Assembly (NCBI GenBank): GCA_016710115.1
Contig: JADJLN010000024.1
Coordinates: 1 to 64,000 of the forward strand
DNA: 64,000 nucleotides
Direction: 5' to 3'
From: Saprospiraceae bacterium
Lineage (GTDB): Bacteria; Bacteroidota; Bacteroidia; Chitinophagales; Saprospiraceae
Numbering within the stretch: position 1 is the stretch's first letter; the number at the start of each line of letters is the position of its first letter. This document shows positions 1 to 8,864 of this stretch, piece by piece. Below the pieces are notes generated by a model. It made no database searches, was not told the DNA's origin, and was given only the letters and a program-made list of their open reading frames with translations. Both the position numbers and the translations under genes were made by a program.

Positions 1-1
1 G

Positions 2-175
2 TGCGGGAAGGGAGAAACAGAGATCTGCATGGAAGAGATAATCTTTCAGGATGAAAATGGTGAACCCGGAAATGGACTTTGGAACAGATCGAATATGGAG
101 GCCAAAATTCATCATGAAATGACGGTGAATGTACTTTCACGTGATCTGCTGCCTCAAAATAAAAAGAGGATCTGA
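2..175 (+). CDS. C-terminal fragment of an unrecognised protein
   Basis: An open frame runs in from the left edge of the window and ends at TGA 173-175, giving 57 residues of polar, natural-looking protein with two cysteines near its visible start and a basic end (KKRI). The stop is embedded in a strong hairpin terminator, which supports a true gene end. I do not recognise the family and the start lies outside the window. Confidence 0.5.
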   Translation, partial: CGKGETEICMEEIIFQDENGEPGNGLWNRSNMEAKIHHEMTVNVLSRDLLPQNKKRI

Positions 176-193
176 CAATCAGGTCCTCTTTTT
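161..193. terminator. Bidirectional intrinsic terminator
   Basis: A 10-bp perfect stem (AAAAAGAGGA / TCCTCTTTTT) closes a loop of about 13 nt. It has an A-run on the left and a T-run on the right, so it can stop transcription on both strands. It sits between the convergent partial gene on the plus strand and the DPP III gene on the minus strand. Confidence 0.85.
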
Positions 194-214
194 ATAAAAA
201 CAGATCAGGACGGC

Positions 215-2239
215 TTACTTCAGAAAGCTGTACTTCTTTCCAAACTCCAGCATCTGCCTGACAAAATCATCAGGATAAGTCACCTTGATCTCGATAATCT
301 CTCCATTTGCATCCAGTTCGGGAACAAATTCCGGTTGGATAAATCCGGCATAAGGCGGGATATTGAACGGCTTCACACGGTTCAACACCTCCTGATGCAA
401 AGCCTGATCCACCTTGACGCCATAGGTTTCAACCAGTGCCTTTCCGTCGAAATAATCCCCTTCCGACTTGATGCGCTGAATCTCGCGCAACAACTCACCA
501 AAAAGGACACGCAATTTGTCATAATCCGTGATATTAAAATAGGTCTTTCCATCCCGGGTCACCCGTTCGATCACATTTTCCGGCTTCCCTTTTTCATACA
601 CCCAGGCAGCGATCAGCTGCCGATTGCGCATATGGGCTTCTTCCACATCCTTGCCCGGTTCAATACGCCGTAATTGCTTCATCAGACCATTGCTGATAAA
701 GCCATCATATTCTGCCTTACCTACTTCCAGACTGGGCATCAAACCGATCTCCACCATCTTGGGGTCCATCATAAAATAGAGGGCCACAATATCCGCTCTC
801 GCCTCTTCCAGCGTGGATGAATAACTTTTCAATGTCTCCTTTGGCGTGCCGACACCGGTGTTCAATTGACCACTCGCATGCCCGATTACTTCGTGCAATG
901 CGGTACTCAATTTATCACCCAATGCACCATATTCTTTGGCCCGGGCGATCTCTTCTTCATCATGTGCAAATTCTTCCAGGATCGCTGCGCCACTGGCCTG
1001 TTCATAAGCTTCGGTTATATTTCCCAGACTGACAGATTTGGATCCGTACTGTTCGCGGATCCAGTTGGCATTTGGCAGATTGACCCCGACCGGAGTCGCT
1101 GGTGCCGCATCTCCCGACTCTCCTGCCACATTGACCACATTGTACGTGATCCCTACCACATTCGATTTTTTATGCTCGGGCAGAATGGTGCTGTTATCCT
1201 CAAACCACTGAGCATTTTCTGAAAGGACTTTCATCCGGTCAGACGCTTCAAAATCCTTGATCTGTACAATATTTTCAAACGACCCCCGGTAGCCGAGCGG
1301 ATCATTATATACTTCCACAAAACCATTGATATAATCGATGTCTCCTTCAGTCGCCTGCGCCCAGGCAATATTATAATCATCCCAGGTTTTCAGATCACCC
1401 GATTGATAGTACTGGATCAATAATTCCAAAGCCTTTTTTTGTGGTTCATTTTCCGCCACACCTGCAGCAAGTGTCAGCCACTTGATCATTTCGGTAATTG
1501 CCGGACCGTACAGTCCATCCGCCTTGTAAAGTTCTTCCTGTAATTGACCCTTTTCATTGCGTGTGATCCGCGAATTCAACCCGTGGGAAATCGGATTTTT
1601 TTCCCCTTTCGGAATTCGGCTGGAATAAAATGCCTCTACTTCTGCCTGCGTAATATCCGGTGCATAGAAATTGGTCGCCGACTGCAACACCAGGTCGCCC
1701 GAAGCATCGGAACTTACTTTTTTCAGATCAACTTCCGGATCAAACATGGCCGTCATCGCTTCTTCGGAAAGTGTGCCACCAGCTGCCGATAATAGTCCCG
1801 AAAAATAGTCCTTCGAAAATCCGGGAAGAAATTTGTCATTGCCGTAATGATGGTGGATCCCGTTGGAAAACCAGACACGTTTGGCATAGGCCAGCAGGTT
1901 TTGCCATTCCGGTGTTGTAGTGTCTCCCGTATACGTGTCAATGATCGTTTCCAGTGCCTTCCGAATCGCAAGATTATGGCGGTAATTCTGATCATAAATG
2001 ATATCCCTTCCGGCCAGACCAGCCTGGTTGAGATAATACACCAGTTTTTTCTGCTGGAGTGTCAGTTTGTCCCATCCCGGCACCTGATAGCGGAGGATGC
2101 GAAGGTCAGCAACGGTATCTGCTACCCATTGGAATTCTGTTTCCACGCTGGCAGATGGTGCCTCTTTTTCTGCTTGCTTGCACTGAGAAAAACTGACAGC
2201 GATCAACAGCAGGAGAAAATAATGGACTGATTGTTTCAT
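215..2239 (-). CDS. Dipeptidyl peptidase III (M49), lipoprotein
   Basis: 674-residue zinc metallopeptidase of family M49, which removes dipeptides from the N-terminus of short peptides. The family signature HExxGH is present as HEVIGH at about residues 449-454, followed by EEARAD at 478-483, which supplies the second glutamate of the zinc site. The N-terminus is a lipoprotein signal (hydrophobic stretch then FSQC, lipidated Cys at about 20), so the enzyme is probably membrane-anchored outside the cytoplasm. The frame is intact. ATG at 2237-2239 is preceded by a TATCTTTA -7 box. It is transcribed alone and ends against a bidirectional terminator. M49 proteins in Bacteroidota are sometimes mislabelled dihydrofolate reductase; the HEVIGH motif rules that out. 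Confidence 0.9.
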   Translation of the reverse strand: MKQSVHYFLLLLIAVSFSQCKQAEKEAPSASVETEFQWVADTVADLRILRYQVPGWDKLTLQQKKLVYYLNQAGLAGRDIIYDQNYRHNLAIRKALETIIDTYTGDTTTPEWQNLLAYAKRVWFSNGIHHHYGNDKFLPGFSKDYFSGLLSAAGGTLSEEAMTAMFDPEVDLKKVSSDASGDLVLQSATNFYAPDITQAEVEAFYSSRIPKGEKNPISHGLNSRITRNEKGQLQEELYKADGLYGPAITEMIKWLTLAAGVAENEPQKKALELLIQYYQSGDLKTWDDYNIAWAQATEGDIDYINGFVEVYNDPLGYRGSFENIVQIKDFEASDRMKVLSENAQWFEDNSTILPEHKKSNVVGITYNVVNVAGESGDAAPATPVGVNLPNANWIREQYGSKSVSLGNITEAYEQASGAAILEEFAHDEEEIARAKEYGALGDKLSTALHEVIGHASGQLNTGVGTPKETLKSYSSTLEEARADIVALYFMMDPKMVEIGLMPSLEVGKAEYDGFISNGLMKQLRRIEPGKDVEEAHMRNRQLIAAWVYEKGKPENVIERVTRDGKTYFNITDYDKLRVLFGELLREIQRIKSEGDYFDGKALVETYGVKVDQALHQEVLNRVKPFNIPPYAGFIQPEFVPELDANGEIIEIKVTYPDDFVRQMLEFGKKYSFLK

Positions 2240-2266
2240 GTTCGTATACGGTGATGAATAGTTTTG

Positions 2267-2274
2267 TAAAGATA
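2267..2274 (-). promoter_or_regulatory. -7 promoter box of the DPP III gene
   Basis: TATCTTTA on the minus strand, one base off the Bacteroidota TAnnTTTG element, lies about 27 bases before the ATG. Confidence 0.5.
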
Positions 2275-2334
2275 AGAGACTTGCATTTCAGCGACCTGAT
2301 CCCCTGGAAAAACCACCGAATTGGATAAGGGTCT

Positions 2335-2370
2335 CCTCATAACCTCATAACCTCCTCCCTCATAACCTCA
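2335..2370. repeat. Short tandem repeat, GGTTATGAGG family (minus-strand reading)
   Basis: Imperfect copies of CATAACCTC, the complement of the GGTTATGAGG unit that recurs in other intergenic regions of this window (about 7930, 14980, 21360 and, as a variant, 32440). Confidence 0.7.
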
Positions 2371-2380
2371 ATACCTGACA

Positions 2381-3153
2381 TCAGAATCGCAGATGTTTTA
2401 CTGTTTCTCCATTGTTGATCAGTTGCTGAAGTGACCGGACACCGATCTTGAGGTGAGTCTGGACATATTGTTCCGTCACTACTTTATCGGAAGCATCGGT
2501 TTTGACCCCGTCCGGCACCATGGGCATATCACTGACCAGGAGGAGTGCGCCAGCCGGGATCTGATTTTTGAATGCGGCGACAAAGATGGTCGCCGTCTCC
2601 ATATCGATGGCCAATGCCCGCAGGGATCTCAGGTATTCCTTGAAATCCTCCCGGTGTTCCCACACCCGCTTGTTGGTGGTGTACACCGTACCGGTCCAGT
2701 AATCCTTTTCAAACTCCCGAATGGTGGTCGATATGGCTTTTGCAGGGCGAATGCCGGCAGGGCTGGCACTTCAGGAGGCAGGTAGTCATTGGATGTTCCC
2801 TCCCCGCGGATGGCGGCGATAGGCAGGATCAGATCGCCCACCTGGTTCTTGTCAGGCCGGAGTCCGCCACATTTCCCCAGGAAGAGAGCCGCTTTGGGTT
2901 TGATGGCGGTCAGCAGATCAATGATCGTCCGGCATTGGGTGCCCCCATACCGAAATTGATGATGGTGATCCCGCCGGCCGTCGCACACATCATGCTGCGA
3001 TCCTTGCCGATGATGGGCACACTGGTTCCACTCGGCGAAGAGTTCGACATAATGAGAGAAGTTGCAGAGGAGGATATACTCTCCAAATTCATCCAGGCCC
3101 ATTCCTGTGTACCTGGGCAGCCAGTTGTTGACGATTTCTTCCTTGGTTTTCAT
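2381..3153 (-). CDS. amn: AMP nucleosidase, short Bacteroidota form (three frame breaks)
   Basis: The product hydrolyses AMP to adenine and ribose 5-phosphate in purine salvage. The protein is recoverable in pieces: an N-terminus beginning MKTKEEIVNNWLPRYTG, a middle piece with GGITIINFGMGAPNA, then LLTAIKPKAALFLGKCGG and GEGTSNDYLPPEVPALPAF, and a C-terminal half with DMETATIF and NNGETVKHLRF. These match the roughly 258-residue family form end to end. Frames change near 3015-3035, near 2930-2945 and near 2725-2735, all within conserved sequence and without any missing segment. Errors in the assembled sequence are therefore more likely than a decayed gene, although a pseudogene cannot be excluded. 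It lies downstream of the TetR gene on the same strand. Confidence 0.85.
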
Positions 3154-3214
3154 CCAGAGCCGGTTTACTGCAAGAAACGAAAAAACTCATCCATTCAACA
3201 TGTCCGACAGGAGA

Positions 3215-3800
3215 TCAACCTGGCACCAGTCCCTGAAGCAGCAACGTCTTCATTTGTGTCTGGAGGGTAGCCCTGGAGACGGACGCACTCAACCCCTTGC
3301 CGGCATACAGCCAGCGCAAACCAGACAGGAGGGTGAGGAGAACCAGCTTGGGTTCCAGATCGCGGATTTCTCCTGCTGCCTGTGCCTGCCGGAGAAGGAC
3401 CACAAATCCCTGTTCGTATTCTTTCCGCAGCAGCAGAAAAGCACGCAACCTCTCCTGAGGCAGATGCCGCCATTCGTCATTGAATACCGTCTGACTGGTG
3501 GGGTCTTCCAGAGCGATGCGGATATGCAGATCGATGAGCGCACGGATCTGGTCAATAGGGGTTTTCTCTTCTTCAAGAATGACCTGCATCCCTTCAGTAA
3601 ACCGCTGAGCCGCCTGAAAACAGATATGATCCAGCAGGTCAGCCTTGGATGCGATAATGCGAATACAGACTGGACGCCTCCAATCCGACAGCAGCTGCCA
3701 GTTCGCGCATACTCGTGGCCGCATACCCCTTTTCATGAAAGAGACGGGCAGCAGCAGCATAGATTGCTTCCTTCCTGACGCTGATGATGGATTCACTCAT
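3215..3800 (-). CDS. TetR-family transcriptional regulator (one frame break)
   Basis: The start ATG 3798-3800 overlaps the stop of the upstream reductase gene (ATGA), so the two are translationally coupled. The N-terminal helix-turn-helix reads MSESIISVRKEAIYAAAARLF, then HEKGYAATSMRELAAAVGLEASSLYSH, which is typical TetR DNA-binding sequence. One extra base near 3650-3656 breaks the frame just before IASKADLLDHICFQA, after which a helical ligand-binding domain continues to the stop (about 194 residues in all). Family knowledge: dimeric repressors, often of fatty-acid or aromatic-acid catabolism, that release DNA on binding an acyl-CoA or similar ligand. The likely operator is the palindrome in front of the reductase gene. 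Confidence 0.8.
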
Positions 3801-4881
3801 TGCTGGTCGAAATCGACAAAGATCTCTTCACTTTTCGGATGACTCTGGCAAGTGAGGATAAATCCCTGTTCCACCTCCCACGGTTCCAGGGCATAGTTGA
3901 TGTCCATGTCCACCTCACCTTTGACCAGCTTGGCGCGGCAGGTACAGCACACGCCACCCTTACAGGGAAAGGCAGGTCAGCGCCTGTCTGCATACTGGCA
4001 TCCAGTATGGCCTGACCATTATAGGGCAGGTCAAAGGAAAAGACACGACCATCCAGCTGGACCTGCACCTTGGCCACGCCATCCGGACGTTTGTCCCTGG
4101 CTTTCGCCTGACCCGCCTGCTCCGGATGCATGTCGCTGACCGGTGTCGTGAATAATTCAAAATGGACCTGACCCTCCGGTACCCCACCGGCTTGCAGCGT
4201 GTCTTTGACCGCATGGATCATCTCCTCCGGACCGCAAATAAAATACTGCTGCCCTGCGGGTTGTGCGATAAACCGATCCACCAGGTTCTTGCATCGGGTT
4301 CCATCGATCCGCCCTTCAAACAGGGGGGAGGATTGGCTTTCCCGGCTGAATACGTAGTGCAGGCTCAATCGCTGCATGTACCGGTTCTTCAATTCCTCCA
4401 GTTCTTCCAGGAAGATGACATCGGTTTTTTTCCGGTTGGCATAGAACAGGGTCACCCGGGTTGCCGGTTCAGTAAACAGGATCTGCTTGATCAGGGAGAT
4501 GACCGGCGTAATGCCGCTGCCGGCAGCAAAAAACACCATCTGGTCAGCACCGCTGGCTTGCGGATGGACGACAAATCGCCCCTGCGGGGGCATCACCTCC
4601 AGGTTATCACCTGCTTTTAATGTGGTATTGGCATACGTCGAGAATCGGCCGTTCTCCACCTGCTTGACGGCAACTCTCCACTGCTGCTCATAAGGCGCAC
4701 TGCACAGCGAGTAGGAACGGCGAACCTCCTCCCCTTCAAGATGGGTGCGCAGCGTGAGGTACTGGCCGGCCTGGTAGGCAAACAACTCCCGTTGCTCGGC
4801 AGGGATGTCAAAGGCAATGGATACCGTATCGTCCGTCTCCTGGCGGACATCGGTGATGCGAAGTGGATGGAAGTGCAGCAT
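3797..4881 (-). CDS. PaaE-type ferredoxin/NAD(P)H reductase (one frame break)
   Basis: Three-domain oxidoreductase that passes electrons from NAD(P)H through FAD to a 2Fe-2S centre. Seen in order: FAD-binding domain (RRSYSLCSAP at about residues 54-63), NAD-binding domain (FFAAGSGITPVISLI at about 116-130, and ICGPEEM), then a C-terminal plant-type ferredoxin domain. In the raw frame the ferredoxin cysteines are lost after GADLPF, but one additional C in the run near 3960 restores CKGGVCCTC and the remaining Cys, and puts the stop at 3797. The protein resembles the reductase of the phenylacetyl-CoA epoxygenase, but no paaABCD genes are visible, so its partner is unknown. It forms an operon with the TetR gene. 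Confidence 0.85.
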
Positions 4882-4882
4882 A

Positions 4883-4900
4883 CGAATGAACGTTCGTTCG
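4883..4900. promoter_or_regulatory. Palindromic operator, probably of the adjacent TetR repressor
   Basis: CGAATGAACGTTCGTTCG is an 18-bp inverted repeat with only one mismatched base pair. It lies directly between the -7 box (4901-4908) and the start codon (4881) of the reductase gene, over the expected transcription start. A protein bound here would block transcription. Palindromes centred on AACGTT with GAAC/GTTC arms are typical of TetR-family operators. Assignment to the coupled TetR gene is inferred from position. Confidence 0.7.
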
Positions 4901-4908
4901 CAAAGGTA
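4901..4908 (-). promoter_or_regulatory. -7 box of the paaE-like/tetR operon
   Basis: TACCTTTG on the minus strand, a perfect TAnnTTTG element, with a TTG about 24 bases upstream as a candidate -33 element. The palindromic operator follows immediately. Confidence 0.7.
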
Positions 4909-5029
4909 AGGAGAACTCTCATTCTATCGCGTCAATGCCCACGTTTTCATCCCACCAAATCCCCGGCGATTCACTGTGCGTTGTGCAAAAGAGAAGCGTA
5001 TGCCACTGGGAAGCAGGCTTCCTGCAGGG

Positions 5030-5166
5030 AGGCAATGGGTATTGGGTATTGGGTATTGGGTATTGGGTGGGTAAAGGGTAAAGGGTAAAGGGCCAATCTT
5101 GAGGGCTCCCTTCTCCTTGCAAAGGAGAAGCCTGTCTGTCGATAGGCAGGGGTTGGGGATGAGGTT
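5030..5166. repeat. Simple tandem repeats and palindromic element
   Basis: GGGTATT is repeated four times, then GGGTAAA three times (5030-5093). A dispersed element follows, CTCCCTTCTCCTTGCAAAGG with its palindromic arms AGAAGCCTG/CAGGGG, running to GGGGATGAGG (about 5105-5165). A related copy of the second element occurs at 15075-15115. No gene is seen between 4909 and 5175. Confidence 0.7.
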
Positions 5167-5175
5167 AAAACCCGC

Positions 5176-6285
5176 TCACTTCTCCACTGTCAAAAACTCC
5201 ACCCGCCGATTCTTCCGCCGCCCTTCCTCCGTTGCATTGTCAGCAACGGGCTGTTTTGCCCCTTTTCCCGACCATTTCAACCGACCGGCATCCACCTCCT
5301 TCGCTTCCAGATAGCGCACCACCGTCTGCGCACGTCGCCGCGACAAATTGTTGTTATACCAGTCGCTGCCCTGGATGTCTGTATGCCCGATCACCTCGAT
5401 CCTCATCTCCGGATACCGCCGCATCAGGATCACCAGTTTGTTGAGTTCAGGGTAGGCCGACGTCAGCAGGGTGTCCTGGTCCCAATCAAAATAAATATCC
5501 TGGAAACGGATCAACATGCCCGGTGTGGGGGTAAACGCGGTCAGATCCGGTTGGACTACGGGGACAGGCAGATAGGGTGGCAACTTCGTCAGTCGGAAAT
5601 CATCAAAATAATAATAGGCAAAGGGCAATGCCTCATTTTTTGGCTTCCTGATTCCCGTCTCCTGGTCAGAATGGAAATTACCGACGATCATGGTTCTCGA
5701 TTCCGAAGCCGCCGTAAATGTGCCAGACAGTTTTTTCCATCGGTTTCTGGAACAACTGACTGTGGAAGATGTCTCCCAAATCGGGTCCAGTTCCAGGGGC
5801 TCATCAACCTCCAGGGCGACGGGATCAAACGGAAAGGCAATACCGATCCGGTTGATCTGCAGGGAAAGGGGTAGATGGTTGACCCAGAATTCAATTGCAT
5901 ACTTCTGCCCGGACACCAGGGGTTCCTTCAGGCGAACCTGAAGATATTCCCGGCAATGCGGCTTCCCTCCCTCGCAGCCATACAAAGTCAATCCGGCCAT
6001 GGCCTGACCATCGTGAGGCCGCTCCTGTCCGAACCCTTTGTCGACCCAACTTTGAGGCACCTGCACACCCGGTCCATAGGCATCCGGCGAAGCGGCTGTC
6101 GGTGAACTCCAGCTTTTCATCACCGCTGTAAACTGTTTGCCCCGATAATACCAGCCGATCGGCGATTCGGCAAAAAATTCGAAACCGGGGTTGGGGATGA
6201 GATTCCCGGGGTCAGGGTCCTGGGCCTGCACAGGATGCCATGCACTGCAGATCAACAGACAGAAGAGGATTGTGATTCGTGCCAT
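5176..6285 (-). CDS. Secreted OmpA-family protein with N-terminal beta-sandwich region
   Basis: 369 residues. A signal peptide (ends about VQAQ, residue 22) is followed by a roughly 220-residue region beginning NLIPNPGFEFF, the usual start of carbohydrate-binding-like beta-sandwich modules in Bacteroidota. A C-terminal OmpA domain follows, with YFDWDQDTLL, IEVIGHTDIQG, LSRRRAQTVVRYL and EEGRRKNRRVEF. OmpA domains bind peptidoglycan through conserved Asp and Arg residues (TD and NRRVE here). The ligand of the N-terminal module is unknown. The frame is intact, and ATG 6283-6285 is preceded by a TACCTTTG box. It is divergent from the aldehyde dehydrogenase gene. Confidence 0.85.
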   Translation of the reverse strand: MARITILFCLLICSAWHPVQAQDPDPGNLIPNPGFEFFAESPIGWYYRGKQFTAVMKSWSSPTAASPDAYGPGVQVPQSWVDKGFGQERPHDGQAMAGLTLYGCEGGKPHCREYLQVRLKEPLVSGQKYAIEFWVNHLPLSLQINRIGIAFPFDPVALEVDEPLELDPIWETSSTVSCSRNRWKKLSGTFTAASESRTMIVGNFHSDQETGIRKPKNEALPFAYYYFDDFRLTKLPPYLPVPVVQPDLTAFTPTPGMLIRFQDIYFDWDQDTLLTSAYPELNKLVILMRRYPEMRIEVIGHTDIQGSDWYNNNLSRRRAQTVVRYLEAKEVDAGRLKWSGKGAKQPVADNATEEGRRKNRRVEFLTVEK

Positions 6286-6304
6286 CGGGCCAACTCAAAC
6301 GCTC

Positions 6305-6312
6305 CAAAGGTA
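6305..6312 (-). promoter_or_regulatory. -7 box of the OmpA-family gene
   Basis: TACCTTTG on the minus strand, about 20 bases before the start codon. It lies 40 bases from the divergent promoter at 6353. Confidence 0.65.
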
Positions 6313-6352
6313 CATTCCCGCTGCAGAATAGGATATTCCCGGTGAAGGGGAC

Positions 6353-6360
6353 TACTTTTG
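6353..6360 (+). promoter_or_regulatory. -7 box of the ALDH7-type gene
   Basis: TACTTTTG matches TAnnTTTG and lies 18 bases before the ATG at 6379. Confidence 0.65.
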
Positions 6361-6378
6361 CACCCGAAACGAACGGAT

Positions 6379-7903
6379 ATGAACTTGAACTTTATCCAGG
6401 AACTCGGCCTCCAGGCCAGCAATGCCGGCACCTGGACCGGTTTGAACGCCATGAACTCCGGTTCTTACCTCGATCCTATTCTCCGGTAGACGGCCAACTC
6501 ATCGGCAAGGTCAGTATCACCACCGCCGACGAATACGAAACAGTGATCACAAAGGCCCGGGAGGCCTTCCTCCACTGGCGCCTGCTGCCCGCTCCGCGAC
6601 GGGGTGAGATCGTGCGTCAGTATGGTGAAGTGCTCCGTGCGAACAAGGATGCGCTCGGCCGTCTGGTGTCCTACGAGATGGGCAAAAGCCTGCAGGAAGG
6701 ATGGGGTGAGGTTCAGGAGATGATCGATATCTGCGATTTCGCGGTGGGGCTCTCCCGCCAGCTGTACGGATTGACCATGCACTCCGAACGCCCCAATCAC
6801 CGGATGTACGAACAGTGGCACCCGTTGGGACCGGTGGGAATTATCTCTGCGTTCAATTTTCCTGTGGCCGTCTGGTCCTGGAACGCCATGATCGCGATGG
6901 TCTGCGGGGATACCGTGATCTGGAAGCCATCTGAAAAGCACCGCTTTGTGGTGTTGCCTGCCAGATCCTGCTCAATCAGGTGCTGAAAGCCAATCACATT
7001 CCGGAGGGTGTCAGCTGTCTGGTCAATGGCGACTACAGGGTGGGCGAAATGATGACCCGCGACGGGCGTGTACCCCTGGTTTCTGCTACCGGCAGTGTCC
7101 GCATGGGCAAGATCGTCGGCGCTGCTGTTGCCGAACGCCTCGGCCGCAGCCTCCTCGAACTGGGTGGCAACAATGCTATTATTGTCACCCCGTCTGCAGA
7201 TCTGAAGGTCGTGCTGACGGGTGCGCTTTTTGGTGCCGTGGGTACGGCCGGCCAGCGCTGTACAAGCACACGCCGGTTGATCGTTCATTCTTCCCTGTAC
7301 GATCAGGTCAAGACAGCCATGACCAAAGCCTATGGGCAATTACGCATTGGCAATCCCCTGGATGAGAATAACCATGTCGGTCCGCTGATTGACCGGGATG
7401 CCGTCAATAACTATCTCCAGGCCATCAGCGCCGTGGGCGAACAGGGTGGCAACATGCTGGTTGCCGGTGGTGTACTCGAAGGGCCGGGCTATGAGTCGGG
7501 TTGCTATGTCAAGCCGTGCATTGCAGAGGTTGCCCATGATCTGCCCATCGTCCACCACGAGACGTTTGCCCCGATCCTCTACCTGATGAAGTATGAGACA
7601 TTGGATGAGGCCATCGCCATTCAGAACGAAGTGCCCCAGGGCCTTTCTTCGGCAATCATGACTTCAGACATGCGCGAAGCGGAGCAGTTCCTCTGCGCAG
7701 CGGGTTCGGATTGCGGCATTGCCAATGTCAATATCGGCACCAGTGGCGCGGAGATCGGTGGTGCATTTGGAGGCGAAAAAGAGACGGGCGGTGGCCGCGA
7801 AAGCGGTTCCGATTCCTGGAAAGCCTATATGCGCCGTCAGACCAATACCATCAACTACGGTCAGGATTTGCCTCTGGCCCAGGGGATCAGGTTTGAGCTG
7901 TAG
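6379..7903 (+). CDS. ALDH7-type aldehyde dehydrogenase (two frame breaks)
   Basis: NAD-dependent aldehyde dehydrogenase resembling antiquitin / L-aminoadipate-semialdehyde (piperideine-6-carboxylate) dehydrogenase of lysine degradation. Diagnostic stretches are EQWHPLGPVGIISAFNFPVA, GDTVIWKPSEK, LELGGNNAIIV (general-base Glu) and GTAGQRCTSTRRL (catalytic Cys). The start MNLNFIQELGLQASNAG at 6379 follows the promoter. The frame breaks near 6471 (a missing T restores SYSPVDGQLIGKV) and at the A-run 6934-6937 (one more A restores the CGVACQILLNQ continuation). With both repaired, the protein is about 508 residues, normal for the family. Substrate assignment rests on overall ALDH7 resemblance only. 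Confidence 0.85.
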
Positions 7904-8160
7904 CCTTTAGTGGAGGAGTTGAGGAGAGGGTTATGAGGTGGGAGGTTATGAGGTGGGAGGTTTTGCCTGCCTGCCGGAGCCTTAGCCTCGACCCCGAGTA
8001 TTAGGGTGAGCGAGGGAGGAAGAATAAAGTCCCGGATGACTGCCTCGCCGGCCAAAGGTGAATTTCTACAGCTAAAATTTCCGAAGGAAGCCATTGAGTA
8101 GAATACTCCTCGGCCAAGGGCTTCCTTCCTGGCTTCTTTGGCAGGTCTGACTCCAATCAT
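7904..8160. repeat. Intergenic repeat elements after the ALDH gene
   Basis: GGTTATGAGGTGGGAGG is repeated (7931-7963). It runs into a GCCTGCCTGCCGG palindromic core and CTCGACCCCGAGTATTAGGG (about 7965-8020), a copy of the element at about 15190-15240. The remainder to 8160 shows inverted CGAAGGAAGCC / GGCTTCCTTC arms and no gene. Confidence 0.55.
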
Positions 8161-8198
8161 ACCTCCATCCTACTTCATACAACCATCATATACGCATC

Positions 8199-8286
8199 GG
8201 TAGTACATCCCTGGTACATCCCCCGTACATCGGTAGTACACTCCTTGTACTCTAATGGTACACTGATAACACACTGATAGTACTCT
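8199..8286. repeat. Phased 11-bp GTAC tandem array
   Basis: Eight consecutive 11-bp units share the pattern NNNNGTAC followed by ATC, ACT or TCT. GTAC starts at 8203, 8214, 8225, 8236, 8247, 8258 and 8280, exactly 11 bp apart; only the unit at 8265-8275 has lost the tetramer. Flanking DNA at 8170-8195 holds decayed ATAC copies. The variable first four bases and constant palindromic core suggest selection on the core. No function is known to me. Confidence 0.8.
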
Positions 8287-8762
8287 AAAAGAGAGACGCA
8301 CTCCGGAAAGTAGGGCTGGAGAGGTATATTTTTCAAATCCAGTCCCATCATTAAAGAATCTGGCACCCTTGGACGCTTTATTTGCTCCGGTGTCCGGCTT
8401 ACCAGAACAATCGTTTCATTACGACGGAGCACCCTCCGGACAGTATCTATCTGAACAGTTACATCCCCAAAGCAACAAACAGAGCACTTCCACAATGAAA
8501 GGTACTACCGGGTGGAATGAGAACGGATAGTCAGGCTACCGCCAGGCCGAGCCATGCCTGAAAATCAGAAAGTGGTGCCAATGAACCCTGATCTGGCGCA
8601 GGTTGCTCGAGGTGAGATGGCCACAGGGACTCCAGTTCCCATTATCAGACGAAACCATTATCTTTGAAAGGCCCGGTCCTGGTTGGAAGGGTGTCTAAAA
8701 TCAGGAGCGTTTCCCTGTAGAGCGAAGGGGTTTACCCCGTTAGCTGCAAGCGTACGGGGGGC

Positions 8763-8821
8763 GTTTAACTCGAAAAGTTGTCGCTCCTAAGCGACAACTT
8801 TCCTTGGAGTTGACTAACGAT
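8763..8821. repeat. Strong hairpin with an outer inverted repeat (attC-like shape)
   Basis: A perfect 12-bp stem (AAAGTTGTCGCT 8774-8785 / AGCGACAACTTT 8790-8801) has a CCTA loop. Outside it AACTC pairs with GAGTT and CGTT with AACG, separated by unequal unpaired bases. Another inverted pair CCCCGT / ACGGGG lies just upstream (about 8733-8757). There is no T-run, so it is not a standard terminator. The rest of 8287-8864 holds no gene I can defend. Confidence 0.6.
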
Positions 8822-8864
8822 TAATGTACTGCAGAATCGAATATTAAGAATAAAACTTGATGGC

